Source of the DNA: Actinomadura violacea
Lineage (GTDB): Bacteria; Actinomycetota; Actinomycetes; Streptosporangiales; Streptosporangiaceae
NCBI RefSeq assembly: GCF_017573465.1
Contig: NZ_JAGEPF010000024.1
Span: forward strand, 124,001 to 188,000
Direction of reading: 5' to 3'
Length of the DNA: 64,000 nt
Both the position numbers and the translations under genes were made by a program. Each line of letters begins with the position of its first letter. Positions within the stretch are counted from its first letter, which is position 1. The notes below the pieces were generated by a model. The model was not told the origin of the DNA, did no database searches, and was given only the letters and a program-made list of their open reading frames with translations. This document shows positions 9,313 to 18,054 of the stretch, piece by piece.

Positions 9313-9855
9313 TCAGCCCTTCCACTCCCCCGCGAGGACCGCCCAGATCTGCTCGTCGCGGCGCTCGCCGGCCAGCACATACGCGTCCCGGAGCACGCCT
9401 TCGCAGGTCATCCCGAGCCGCTTCGCGACCGCCGCGCTCGCGGTGTTGCGCGGGTCGCAGATCCACTCCACGCGCGCCATCCCGCGCGCCCCGAAGGCCC
9501 AGTCGATCATGTGCCGGACCGCGGCGGTGATCAGTCCGCGGCCCCGGGCCTCCGCGCCGAGCCAGACCCCCGCCTCGCACACGCCGCGCGGCGCGTCGAA
9601 CGTCCGGAAGACCGTGCCGCCCGCCAGCGCGCCGTCCACCCAGATGCCGTAGACGCGGCCCTCGTCCCGGGCCTGCTTCTCCGCGTAGCCCTGGAGGAAC
9701 TCGCGCGCGGTCGCCTCGTCGACGACGGTCCGCGCCCACGGGATGTACTCGATGACGTCCTGCCGCACCCGGTCGGCGTGCGCGGCGAACTCGGCGGCCT
9801 GCCACGGCTCCAGCGGACGGAGCTCGGCGTCGTCGGCCAGCGTGACGGCGAACAT
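9313..9855 (-). CDS. GNAT N-acetyltransferase (RimJ/RimL type)
   Basis: A 180-residue single-domain GNAT. The acetyl-CoA pyrophosphate-binding loop is GAEARGRGLITAAVRHMIDWAF, followed by RVEWICDPRNTASAAVAKRLGM, the RimJ/RimL pattern for N-terminal or small-molecule acetylation. The ATG has CGAGGAGG nine bases upstream. It is divergent from the TetR gene at 9910 and shares a 54-bp promoter region with it, so the regulator may control it. The acceptor is unknown. Confidence 0.87.
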   Translation of the reverse strand: MFAVTLADDAELRPLEPWQAAEFAAHADRVRQDVIEYIPWARTVVDEATAREFLQGYAEKQARDEGRVYGIWVDGALAGGTVFRTFDAPRGVCEAGVWLGAEARGRGLITAAVRHMIDWAFGARGMARVEWICDPRNTASAAVAKRLGMTCEGVLRDAYVLAGERRDEQIWAVLAGEWKG

Positions 9856-9873
9856 GGGGGGCCTCCTCGGGGA

Positions 9874-9899
9874 GTACGTACCGAACGTTTGTTATGTAC
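9874..9899. promoter_or_regulatory. Candidate operator between the acetyltransferase and TetR genes
   Basis: The 54-bp divergent spacer holds GTACGTACCG, an AACGTT core (9884-9889) inside the near-palindrome CGAACGTTTG, and another GTAC at 9896. Partial dyad symmetry at this position fits TetR autoregulation, but the exact site is inferred. Confidence 0.4.
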
Positions 9900-9909
9900 C
9901 CTACGGGAC

Positions 9910-10506
9910 ATGCCGGCCAGAGGTGATCACGACGCCCGCCGCCGCGACGTCTCCGCGGCCGTGTGGCGGGTCCTCGCCGACCGCGGCTTCGGCGGGCTGA
10001 CGCTGCGCGCGGTCGCCGCCGAGATGGGCGCGTCGACCGGCCTGCTCACGCACTACTTCCCGAACAAGAAGGCGCTGGTCTCCTACGCCCTGGACGTCGC
10101 CGACGAGCGCACCTCGGGCCGCGCCGTGCGCACCACGCACGAGCCGGGCCTCGCCGCCCTGCGCGCCGCGCTGCTGGACGTCCTCCCGCTGACGCCGGAG
10201 GCCGCGGTGATGAACCGGGTGTGGGTCGGCTCCTGGGACGGCTCGCTCGCCGACCCCGAGCTGCGCGAACGCGAGATGCGGCGGTACCGGGGGTGGCGGG
10301 CCCGGCTGCGCGTCCACGTCGCCGCCGCCGTCGAGCGCGGCGAGCTGCCCGCCACGTCCGGCGCGGACGATGTGGACGACGTCACGGCCGCCGCGGCCGC
10401 GTTCGCACACGGGCTCGTCGTGCACGCCCTCTTCGATCCCGACCGGTACCCGCCGGAGCGGCAGGTCCGGATGCTCGACGCCTGGCTCGCCGCCCTCGCC
10501 CCCTGA
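9910..10506 (+). CDS. TetR/AcrR family transcriptional regulator
   Basis: A 198-residue regulator with an N-terminal helix-turn-helix: VWRVLADRGFGGLTLRAVAAEMGAS, then TGLLTHYFPNKKALVSYAL, the typical recognition helix region. The C-terminal ligand domain resembles the BetI-like TetR_C layout. The ATG at 9910 is the first that gives an intact HTH, with only GGGAC upstream. It probably represses itself and the divergent acetyltransferase. The ligand is unknown. Confidence 0.87.
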   Translation: MPARGDHDARRRDVSAAVWRVLADRGFGGLTLRAVAAEMGASTGLLTHYFPNKKALVSYALDVADERTSGRAVRTTHEPGLAALRAALLDVLPLTPEAAVMNRVWVGSWDGSLADPELREREMRRYRGWRARLRVHVAAAVERGELPATSGADDVDDVTAAAAAFAHGLVVHALFDPDRYPPERQVRMLDAWLAALAP

Positions 10507-10645
10507 CCGCCGCCGCCCTCGCCGCTGACCGCCGCCGGCGAGCGCCCCTCATGCCGCCGTGACCCGAACGTGACGGCCCGTAGGCATGATCGGACGTCCG
10601 GCATGATCGGACGATCTGCGGCATCGGGCGAACGGGGGGCACGCC

Positions 10646-11086
10646 ATGGGACGCGCGAAGACCACCGGCTACGGATGGGTCGGTTCGGTACTGCCCCTCC
10701 TCGCCCTGGTCCTCGGCGGATCGCTCGGCATCGCCGCCGGCTCCTGGCTGGAGGCCGAGGACGTCTTCGGGCCGCCCGCCATCGGCGTCCTGGTCTGCGA
10801 GCTCGCCGCCGCGGCGGTGGTGTTCCTCGTCGGCTTCCGCAAGAACAGCTCGTGGACGCCCGAGGGCCGGGTGTGGACGCGGGAGCACAGCTACGGCGGC
10901 CACGGCGTCCAGTGGCTCGGCGTCACCATCGCCCTCGCCATCGCGGTGCTCCCGTTCTCCATCGCGTTCGAGAAGCTGACCGCGCCCGGGCTGAACTGGG
11001 TCGGCCTCATGGCGGCGATGGCGCTGACGGCCGGCGTCAGCCGCCTGATCTACGTCAAGACCTGCGCGGACGTCATCGACCGATGA
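10646..11086 (+). CDS. Four-helix membrane protein of unknown function
   Basis: A 146-residue protein with four hydrophobic segments (about 14-34, 44-62, 89-106 and 114-132) and short polar loops such as RKNSSWTPEGRVWTREHSYGGHGVQ, suggesting an integral membrane protein with a conserved central loop. GGGGGG lies just upstream of the ATG. Its last 14 bases overlap the 3' end of the convergent exporter gene. I do not recognise a family. Confidence 0.72.
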   Translation: MGRAKTTGYGWVGSVLPLLALVLGGSLGIAAGSWLEAEDVFGPPAIGVLVCELAAAAVVFLVGFRKNSSWTPEGRVWTREHSYGGHGVQWLGVTIALAIAVLPFSIAFEKLTAPGLNWVGLMAAMALTAGVSRLIYVKTCADVIDR

Positions 11087-12449
11087 GAGCCGCGGTGCCC
11101 AGCGCCGACACCAGCAGGACGGCGGCGGCCCCGAACGCGGCCTCCGCCGCGGCCGCGGGCCCGTGCGGCAGCACACGGAAGAACGCGGTGCCGAGGACGG
11201 CGATGCCGAGCGTCCCGCCGAACTGCTGGACGGCGTTGAGCAGCCCCGCCGCCGACCCCGTCTCGTGCGGCCGCACGCGCCCCAGCGCCGCGGTGAAGAA
11301 CGGCACGGTGAACAGCCCGTTTCCCGCCCCGACCAGGACGAGCGCGCCGAGCAGCGGCCACGGGCAGGCGTGCGGGAACGCGCGGTAGACGGGGATCGCC
11401 GCGCAGACACCGGCCAGCATGACCGCGAGCCCGGCGGGCATCAGCCGCGCGCCGAAGCGCGGGACGAGCCGGGTCCCGGCGAGCCAGGACGCCGCCGCCA
11501 TCGCCGCCGACCAGGGCAGCAGCGTGAACCCGGCGCTCAGCACGTCCCGTCCGAGGCCGATCTGGACCTGCAGGACCACGACGACCATCAGCCCGTTCAT
11601 CACCGCGAAGAACAGCGTCGAGGTCGCGAGCGCGGCCGGGAAGCCGCGGCCCGCGAACAGGCTCGGCTCGACGAGCGGCGCGGCGGCCAGGCGCTGGTGC
11701 AGGACGAACGCGGCGAGCACCGCGGCGCCGCCGGCGAGTACCGCCCACATCCATGACGGCCACCCGGCGGAACCGCCCTGGATCAGCGGGAACACCACCA
11801 TCGCGGTGCCCGCGACGGCGAGCGCGGTTCCCGCGGCGTCCAGCCGGGGCCGCCGCTGCGCCCGGTCCTCGGCCAGCAGCGGCGCGGCCGCGAGCACGCC
11901 GGCGGCGATCGGCAGGTTCACCAGGAACGCGGCCCGCCACGACACCGCGTGCGTGAGGACGGCGCCGAGCACCGGCCCGCAGACCGCCGACAGCCCCATC
12001 ACCGGCCCGATGCTCCCGAACGCCTTCGCCGTCTCCGGCCCGTCGAACATCGCGCGGATCAGCCCGATCGTCTGCGGGACGATCAGCGCCGCGGCCGCGC
12101 CCTGCACGGCCCGCGCCGCGATCAGCGCGCCCGCCGACGGCGCCAGCGCGCAGCACGCCGACGCGGCCGCGAACCCGGCGACGCCGAGCGCGAACACCCG
12201 CCGCCGCCCCGCGATGTCGCCGAGCCGCCCGCCGGTGATGAGCAGCACCGCGAACGGCAGCGTGTAGGCGGCGCTGAACCACTGGACGCCGGACTCACCG
12301 CCGCCGAGGTCCCGCCCGATCACCGGCGCCGCGACCTGCACGATCGTCGCGTCGAGCAGGTTCATCGCCTCGGCCGCCAGCAGCGCGCCGAGCGCCGCCC
12401 ACCGCCACCGGTGGACCGCCCTGGCGCGCGTCTCCTCCTGTACCCGCAT
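11073..12449 (-). CDS. MFS exporter, DHA2 (EmrB/QacA) type
   Basis: A 458-residue permease with about 14 hydrophobic helices. Family motifs are LLDATIVQVAAPVI in the first helix and TGGRLGDIAGRRRVFALGV (motif A). The ATG at 12449 is chosen because AAAGGAGA lies seven bases upstream. It is divergent from the Lrp-type regulator at 12566 with 116 bp between, so that regulator is the likely controller. The substrate is probably a hydrophobic drug or metabolite, not predictable from sequence. Confidence 0.9.
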   Translation of the reverse strand: MRVQEETRARAVHRWRWAALGALLAAEAMNLLDATIVQVAAPVIGRDLGGGESGVQWFSAAYTLPFAVLLITGGRLGDIAGRRRVFALGVAGFAAASACCALAPSAGALIAARAVQGAAAALIVPQTIGLIRAMFDGPETAKAFGSIGPVMGLSAVCGPVLGAVLTHAVSWRAAFLVNLPIAAGVLAAAPLLAEDRAQRRPRLDAAGTALAVAGTAMVVFPLIQGGSAGWPSWMWAVLAGGAAVLAAFVLHQRLAAAPLVEPSLFAGRGFPAALATSTLFFAVMNGLMVVVVLQVQIGLGRDVLSAGFTLLPWSAAMAAASWLAGTRLVPRFGARLMPAGLAVMLAGVCAAIPVYRAFPHACPWPLLGALVLVGAGNGLFTVPFFTAALGRVRPHETGSAAGLLNAVQQFGGTLGIAVLGTAFFRVLPHGPAAAAEAAFGAAAVLLVSALGTAALIGR

Positions 12450-12565
12450 GGCACGTCTCCTTTCGGTTCCGTGCCTCAGCCTCGAAGGAACACCGCGCCA
12501 TGTTCCAACCACGGCTCCGAGATAGCGGATACCTTCCATCAGAGCGGCCGAGATGAGGGATCGTG

Positions 12566-13576
12566 ATGCTGGACGAGCTGGACCGCGCCGTCGTCCACGC
12601 GCTGCACATCGACGGCCGCGCCCCGTTCAGCCGCATCGCGGACGTCTGCGGCGTCTCCACGCAGACGGTGGCGCGCCGCTACCGGCGGCTGCGCGCCGGG
12701 GCGGGGCTGCGGGTCGTCGGCGTCCTGGACCGCGACACCGGCCCCGAGACGCAGTGGACCGTCCGGCTGACCTGCACGCCCGCGGCGGCGCAGCCGCTCG
12801 CGCACGCGCTCGCCGCGCGGCCCGACACGTCCTGGGTGAAGCTGACGTCCGGCGGGACGGAGATCTTCGCGATCGTGCACGTCCCGGACGACCCGGGGGA
12901 CAAGGAGGGCACGGACGCCCCGCACGCGATGCTGCTGCGCGACGTCCCGCGCCGGGCGGGCATCACCGCGGTGTCGGCGCACTGCATGCTGCACACCTAC
13001 CTCGGCGGCCCGACCGCCTGGCGCGGCATCACCCGCGCGCTCTCCCCCGGGCAGCAGGAACGGCTGAGACCGCCCGCCGCGGGCCCCGGCGACCCGCGGC
13101 CGCTGACCGCCGCCGACCGCGCGCTGCTGGAGGTCCTGCGGCACGACGGACGCGCCGGGTACGCCGACCTCGCCGCCGCGACCGGCTGGTCACAGGCGAC
13201 GGCGGCGCGCCGCCTCGCCGGCCTGCGCGCCCGCGGCACGCTGTTCTTCGACGTCGAGGTCGACTCCGCCCTGCTCGGCGGCACCACGCAGACGCTGATC
13301 TGGATGTCGGTCGCGCCGGGCCGGCTCGACGACGTCGCGACCGCCCTCGCGGGGCACGACGAGCTCGCCGTCGTAGCCGCCACCACCGGCCCGACGAACC
13401 TGCTGGCGCAGGCGCTCTGCGACGGCCCCGCCGACCTGCACCGCTACCTCACCCGCGAGCTCGGCGCCCTGGACGGCATCCGGACGCTGGAGACCGCGCC
13501 CGTGCTGCGCACCCTCAAGCGCGCGGGCGCCGTCAGAGCTTCTCGACCGGGGCGAAGCGCAGGACGAGGCGCTTGA
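12566..13576 (+). CDS. Lrp/AsnC-type regulator with two winged-helix/RAM units
   Basis: A 336-residue protein built from two repeats. The first is an AsnC HTH (LDELDRAVVHALHIDGRAPFSRIADVCGVSTQTVARRYRRL, about 2-42) plus an effector domain. The second HTH begins near 175 (LTAADRALLEVLRHDGRAGYADLAAATGWSQATAARRLAGL) with another ligand domain. ATG 12566 has AGGGA five bases upstream; a GTG three bases earlier is possible. It is divergent from the DHA2 exporter. The final 44 bases overlap the 3' end of pcrA on the other strand. Confidence 0.88.
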   Translation: MLDELDRAVVHALHIDGRAPFSRIADVCGVSTQTVARRYRRLRAGAGLRVVGVLDRDTGPETQWTVRLTCTPAAAQPLAHALAARPDTSWVKLTSGGTEIFAIVHVPDDPGDKEGTDAPHAMLLRDVPRRAGITAVSAHCMLHTYLGGPTAWRGITRALSPGQQERLRPPAAGPGDPRPLTAADRALLEVLRHDGRAGYADLAAATGWSQATAARRLAGLRARGTLFFDVEVDSALLGGTTQTLIWMSVAPGRLDDVATALAGHDELAVVAATTGPTNLLAQALCDGPADLHRYLTRELGALDGIRTLETAPVLRTLKRAGAVRASRPGRSAGRGA

Positions 13577-15842
13577 CGCCGTACTCGCCGCCGAAGTCGA
13601 CGCTCGCGGCGGCCTTGTCGCCCGCGCCGTCCACGGACACGACCGTGCCGAGGCCGAAGGAGTCGTGGGTGACCTTGTCGCCCGGCGACAGCGCCGGGAC
13701 GGCGCGGTTGCCCGGCGACTTCACGCCGGGCCGCGCCGCCATCCGCGACATCGCCGGCGACGACGCCGACGACGCCTCCCGCTCCCAGTCGATCAGGGTC
13801 ACCGGGACCTCGCCGAGGAACCGGGACGGCGGGTTGACCTGCGGCGCGCCCCACGAGCTGCGCATCGTGGCGCGGGACAGGTAGAGCCGCTGCCGCGCGC
13901 GCGTGATGCCGACGTAGGCGAGCCGGCGCTCCTCTTCGAGCTCCTTGGGGTTGCTCATGGCGCGCAGGTGCGGGAAGACCCCGTCCTCCATGCCGGTGAG
14001 GAACACGACCGGGAACTCCAGGCCCTTGGCGGTGTGCAGGGTCATCAGCGTGACGACGCCCTGGTCGGTCTCCTCGGGCTGCTCGCCCGGCGGGACGGGC
14101 CCGCCCTTCGCGCCGCCGGGGATGGAGTCGGCGTCGGCGACCAGCGCGACCTGCTCCAGGAAGTCGGGCAGCCGCCCCTCGGCGGACTCGCCGTCGAGGC
14201 GCTCCTCGAACTCGCGGGCGACGGCCTCAAGCTCGTGGAGGTTCTCGACGCGGGTCTCGTCCTGCGGGTCCTTGGAGGCCTGCAGCTCGGCGAGGTAGCC
14301 GGACTTGTCGAGGATCCGGACGACCAGGTCGGCGGGGGTGAGCGACTCGGCGGCGGCGCGCAGCTCGTCCAGCAGCAGGACGAACTCGCGGACCGCGTTG
14401 ATCGACCGGGTCGCCATCCCGGGGACGTCCTCGGGCACCCGGAGGGCCTGCCAGAACGAGATGCGCTCGCGGGAGGCGTACGCCTCGACGCACGCCTCGG
14501 CGCGGTCGCCGATGCCGCGCTTCGGCACGTTCAGGATGCGGCGCAGCGAGACGGTGTCCTCGGGGTTGGCGAGGACGCGCAGGTAGGCGAGGAGGTCGCG
14601 GATCTCCTTGCGCTCGTAGAAGCGGACGCCGCCGACGACCTTGTACGGCAGGCCGACGCGGATGAACACTTCCTCGAAGACGCGGGACTGCGCGTTGGTG
14701 CGGTAGAAGACGGCGACGTCGCCGGGGCGGGCGTCGCCCGCGTCGGTGAGCCGGTCGACCTCGTGCGCGACGAACGCGGCCTCGTCGTGCTCGTTGTCGG
14801 CGACATAGCCGGTGATCTTGGCGCCCTCGCCCTGGTCGGACCAGAGCCGCTTCGGCTTGCGGTCGGCGTTGCGCTCGATGACCGCGTTCGCCGCCGACAG
14901 GATCGTCTGCGTGGAGCGGTAGTTCTGCTCCAGCAGGATCGTGGTGGCGTCGGGGTAGTCGCGCTCGAACTCCAGGATGTTGCGGATCGTCGCGCCGCGG
15001 AACGCGTAGATCGACTGGTCGGCGTCGCCGACGACGCACAGCTCGGCCGGGCCGACGCCCTCGACCTGCGCCTCCTGGGGGGACGACCCCCCAGACCCCC
15101 CGGCAACCGCGATGGGAGCGGTCAGCTCGCGGACCAGCTCGTACTGCGCGTGGTTGGTGTCCTGGTACTCGTCGACGAGGACGTGCCGGAACCGGCGCCG
15201 GTAGTGCTCGGCGGCCTCCGGGAACACCTGCAGCAGGTTGACCGTCATCATGATCAGGTCGTCGAAGTCCATCGCGCCGGCCTGCTGGAGGCGCGCCTGG
15301 TACATCTCGTACGCCTCGGCGAGCGTCTGCTCCATGTGCGTGGACGCGCGGTTCTTGAACGTCTCGTAGTCGATCAGCTCGTTCTTCAGGTTCGACACCT
15401 GGGCGCTGAACGACTTCGGCGGGTACCGCTTGGGGTCGAGGTCCAGCTCGCGGCAGACCAGCGCCATCAGCCGCTGCGCGTCGGCCTGGTCGTAGATCGA
15501 GAAGCTGGTGGGGAAGCCGAGCCGCTTGGCCTCGCGGCGCAGGATCCGCACGCAGGCCGAGTGGAACGTCATCACCCACATGGCGCGCGACCGCGGCCCG
15601 ACGAGGGCGTCGACGCGCTCCTTCATCTCGGCGGCGGCCTTGTTGGTGAAGGTGATCGCGAGGATCTGGCCGGGGTGCGCGTCGCGCTCGCCGAGCAGGT
15701 GGGCGATGCGGTGGGTGAGCACGCGGGTCTTCCCCGACCCGGCGCCCGCGACGATGAGCAGGGGTCCGCCGGCGTGCACGACGGCGGCGCGCTGCTGCTC
15801 GTTCAGGCCGTCGAGCAGGGGATGGGGTTCGGTCTTCGACAT
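13533..15842 (-). CDS. pcrA: ATP-dependent DNA helicase UvrD1/PcrA
   Basis: A 769-residue SF1A 3'-5' helicase for repair and replication. Visible motifs: Walker A AGAGSGKT (about 32-39), TFTNKAAAEM (Ia), VDEYQDT (motif II, about 222-228), GDADQSIYAFRGA (III), QNYRST (IV), TLHTAKGLEF (V) and YVGITRARQRLYL (VI). A C-terminal UvrD Tudor-like segment follows (GDKVTHDSFGLGTVVSV). Between motifs II and III there is a Gly/Ser-rich stretch (AGGSGGSSPQE, about 246-257) encoded by a palindromic element and longer than expected for this family. Start taken at MSKTEPHPLL, with no clear ribosome site. Confidence 0.95.
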   Translation of the reverse strand: MSKTEPHPLLDGLNEQQRAAVVHAGGPLLIVAGAGSGKTRVLTHRIAHLLGERDAHPGQILAITFTNKAAAEMKERVDALVGPRSRAMWVMTFHSACVRILRREAKRLGFPTSFSIYDQADAQRLMALVCRELDLDPKRYPPKSFSAQVSNLKNELIDYETFKNRASTHMEQTLAEAYEMYQARLQQAGAMDFDDLIMMTVNLLQVFPEAAEHYRRRFRHVLVDEYQDTNHAQYELVRELTAPIAVAGGSGGSSPQEAQVEGVGPAELCVVGDADQSIYAFRGATIRNILEFERDYPDATTILLEQNYRSTQTILSAANAVIERNADRKPKRLWSDQGEGAKITGYVADNEHDEAAFVAHEVDRLTDAGDARPGDVAVFYRTNAQSRVFEEVFIRVGLPYKVVGGVRFYERKEIRDLLAYLRVLANPEDTVSLRRILNVPKRGIGDRAEACVEAYASRERISFWQALRVPEDVPGMATRSINAVREFVLLLDELRAAAESLTPADLVVRILDKSGYLAELQASKDPQDETRVENLHELEAVAREFEERLDGESAEGRLPDFLEQVALVADADSIPGGAKGGPVPPGEQPEETDQGVVTLMTLHTAKGLEFPVVFLTGMEDGVFPHLRAMSNPKELEEERRLAYVGITRARQRLYLSRATMRSSWGAPQVNPPSRFLGEVPVTLIDWEREASSASSPAMSRMAARPGVKSPGNRAVPALSPGDKVTHDSFGLGTVVSVDGAGDKAAASVDFGGEYGVKRLVLRFAPVEKL
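15068..15110 (-). repeat. Short GC-rich hairpin element, copy 1 (inside pcrA)
   Basis: Arms CTGGGGGG (15075-15082) and CCCCCCAG (15087-15094) enclose an ACGA loop, followed by ACCCCCCGG. Read on the minus strand the pattern is a G6 run, a short spacer, G6, TCG, C6 and AGGAGG. It matches copies at about 26912 and 56408. Here it lies in frame in pcrA and encodes Gly/Ser residues. Confidence 0.65.
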
Positions 15843-15906
15843 CACGTGCGAGTGTACGGCGCGGGGCGGACGTTTTCGGCTCCGTCGCCGCACAACCCCG
15901 CGCCGG

Positions 15907-16290
15907 TCAGGTCTTGCGGTGCTCGCGGGCGGACTCGGCGGCGGCGTGGACGGCGGGAAGGTCCGCGCCGGCCGCGGCCATGGACGCGGCGGCGACGGCG
16001 CCCTCGACCAGCGGCGCGTCGGCGAGCAGGAGCTGCTCGCCCTCGGCGTCCTCGATGAGCATCTTCGCGGTGAGGACGGAGCTGCCGATGTCGGCGAGCA
16101 GCAGCACGCCGTCGCCGCCGTCGGCCCGCCGCACGGCGTCCTCGGCGGCGTCGATGCTGGTGCCGAGGCCGCCGTCGAGCGCCCCGCCGGCCGGCTCGAC
16201 GACGATCTTGCCGACGCCCATCGCGCGGGCCACCTCGGCGACGCCCTCCGCCAGGGCCCGGCTGTGCGAGATGATCACAAGTCCGACCAT
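15907..16290 (-). CDS. dhaM: Dihydroxyacetone kinase phosphotransfer subunit DhaM (EIIA-man type)
   Basis: A 127-residue mannose-type EIIA domain. VGLVIISHSRALAEGV carries the phosphorylatable His near residue 9, and GVLLLADIGSSVLTA is the family's second signature. It would relay phosphate from HPr to ADP bound in DhaL. Only the EIIA domain is present, without the HPr or EI fusions of the enterobacterial protein. Start ATG 16290 has GGGAG upstream and lies 4 bp from the dhaL stop. Confidence 0.9.
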   Translation of the reverse strand: MVGLVIISHSRALAEGVAEVARAMGVGKIVVEPAGGALDGGLGTSIDAAEDAVRRADGGDGVLLLADIGSSVLTAKMLIEDAEGEQLLLADAPLVEGAVAAASMAAAGADLPAVHAAAESAREHRKT

Positions 16291-16294
16291 GGGG

Positions 16295-16957
16295 TCACTC
16301 CCGTCCGGTGACGTCGGCGAGGGCGCGCAGGACGAGCGCGGTGGACGCGGCGCCGGGGTCCAGGTGGCCGGTGCTGCGCGGGCCGAGGTAGCTGGCGCGG
16401 CCCTTGCGCGCCTGCATCGGGACGGTCGCGTCGGCGCCCGCCTCGGCGGCGTCGGCGGCGGCGCGGGCGCAGGCGGCGAGGCCGGCGCCGGAGGCGAGCG
16501 CGTCCCGGTAGGCGGCGGCGGCCGGGGCCAGCGCGTCGATCATGGTCTTGTCGCCCTCGTTCGCCTGGCCCAGCTCCTGGATGCCGTCCAGGGCGGCCTT
16601 CAGCGCCTCGCCGACCGCGGCGGCGTCCGCCTCGGACGCGTCGCCGAACGCCTTGCCGGCGCGGCGCAGCGCCGTCCCGTAGAGGGGGCCGGACGCGCCG
16701 CCCGTCTTGGACACGATGGCCCGCCCGGCGGCGATCAGCACCTTGCCGGGCCGCGTGCCGGCGAGCTCCGCCTCGTCCGGGAGCGCGGCGACGGCGGCGG
16801 TGAACCCGCGGTCGAGGTTGTGGCCGTGGTCGCCGTCGCCGATGGCCGCGTCGAGCCTGGTCAGCCGCCCGGCGTCGGCGGTCACCAGCTCGGCGGCGTG
16901 CCGGATCCACGCCGCGGCGCCCCGCGCGTCCAGGTGCTCCCCCATCGGCGCGCTCAC
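16295..16957 (-). CDS. dhaL: Dihydroxyacetone kinase ADP-binding subunit DhaL
   Basis: About 220 residues. The ADP and Mg binding residues are in LDAAIGDGDHGHNLDRGF, with SKTGGASGPLYG and a second conserved segment, GDKTMIDAL. In PTS-type kinases the ADP stays bound and is rephosphorylated by DhaM. GTG 16957 overlaps the dhaK stop as GTGA; the in-frame ATG at 16945 has no ribosome site. Part of the compact dhaK-dhaL-dhaM operon. Confidence 0.93.
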   Translation of the reverse strand: MSAPMGEHLDARGAAAWIRHAAELVTADAGRLTRLDAAIGDGDHGHNLDRGFTAAVAALPDEAELAGTRPGKVLIAAGRAIVSKTGGASGPLYGTALRRAGKAFGDASEADAAAVGEALKAALDGIQELGQANEGDKTMIDALAPAAAAYRDALASGAGLAACARAAADAAEAGADATVPMQARKGRASYLGPRSTGHLDPGAASTALVLRALADVTGRE

Positions 16958-17949
16958 CGGTCCCACCGCAGCGCCGGCGTGTCGACCGGGGCGTCCCACA
17001 GCCGGGTCAGGTCGGGCGTCAGCCGGCACACGCTGATCATGCAGCCGGCCATCTCCAGACTGGTGACGTACGGGCCGACCAGCGGCCGGACGACGGTGGC
17101 ACCGTGCCCTTCGAGCCACCGGGCGGCCGCCGCGTAGGCGATGTACTGCTCCATCAGCGGGGTGCCGCCCATCCCGTTCACCAGCACGAGCACCTCCGAC
17201 CCGGACAGCGGCATGTCCGCGTCGATCGCGCTGAGGGAGGCGTCCACGATCGCGTCGGCGTCCGCCAGCGGGACGCGCTCGCGGCCGGGCTCGCCGTGGA
17301 TGCCGATCCCGAGCTCCATCTCGCCGTCCTCGAGCTGGAACGTCGGTTCCCCGGCGGCCGGGACCGTGCACGGCGACAGCGCGACGCCGAACGAGCGGCT
17401 GCGCTCGTTGACCTCGCGGGCGATGCTCGCGACCGACGCCAGGTCGGCGCCCTCCTCCGCCAGCGCCCCCGCGATCTTCTCGACGAACAGCGTCGCGCCG
17501 GTGCCGCGCCGCCCGGCGGTGAACAGGCTGTCCTCCACCGCGACGTCGTCGTTGACGATCACCGACGCGACCTCGATCTCCTCGTCCTCGGCCAGCTCCG
17601 CGGCCATCCGGAAGTTGAGGACGTCGCCGGTGTAGTTCTTGACGATGTGCAGCACGCCCGCGCCGCCGTTCACCGCCATCGTCGCGGCGATGATCTGGTC
17701 CGGGACGGGCGAGGTGAACACCTGGCCGCAGCAGGCCGCGTCGAGCATGCCGCGGCCGACGAACCCGGCGTGCAGCGGCTCGTGCCCGGAGCCGCCGCCC
17801 GACACCAGGGCGACCCTGCCCGCCCGCGGCGCGTCCGCCCGCACGACCGTGCCGTTCTCGGGGTCGACCCGCAGCGACGGATGCGCGGCGGCCAGGCCGC
17901 GCAGCGCGTCGGCGACCACGTTCTCCGGATCGTTGATGAGTTTGCGCAT
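16954..17949 (-). CDS. dhaK: Dihydroxyacetone kinase substrate-binding subunit DhaK
   Basis: A 331-residue DhaK domain: N-terminus MRKLINDPENVV, substrate loop LVSGGGSGHEPLHAGFVG, and GIGIHGEPG near residue 218, whose His binds dihydroxyacetone covalently in this family. The operon order K-L-M and the separate DhaM show a PTS-dependent kinase feeding dihydroxyacetone phosphate into glycolysis. No EI or HPr gene is in the window. No dedicated regulator adjoins the operon. Confidence 0.94.
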   Translation of the reverse strand: MRKLINDPENVVADALRGLAAAHPSLRVDPENGTVVRADAPRAGRVALVSGGGSGHEPLHAGFVGRGMLDAACCGQVFTSPVPDQIIAATMAVNGGAGVLHIVKNYTGDVLNFRMAAELAEDEEIEVASVIVNDDVAVEDSLFTAGRRGTGATLFVEKIAGALAEEGADLASVASIAREVNERSRSFGVALSPCTVPAAGEPTFQLEDGEMELGIGIHGEPGRERVPLADADAIVDASLSAIDADMPLSGSEVLVLVNGMGGTPLMEQYIAYAAAARWLEGHGATVVRPLVGPYVTSLEMAGCMISVCRLTPDLTRLWDAPVDTPALRWDR

Positions 17950-18054
17950 GTCTCAGCTCTACCCCGGCACGGCGCCCCGTCCCAGGCCCAATCACGATCT
18001 TCCCGTCGCCCTCCGGGGATGCCGCGCCCGGCCCTCCCGGCATAGGTTGCCTCC

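Noticed and set aside
9052..9909. Long plus-strand reading frame running into the TetR gene
   Set aside because: It runs antisense to the TSUP and acetyltransferase genes, and its translation resembles no protein until the HTH at 9910.
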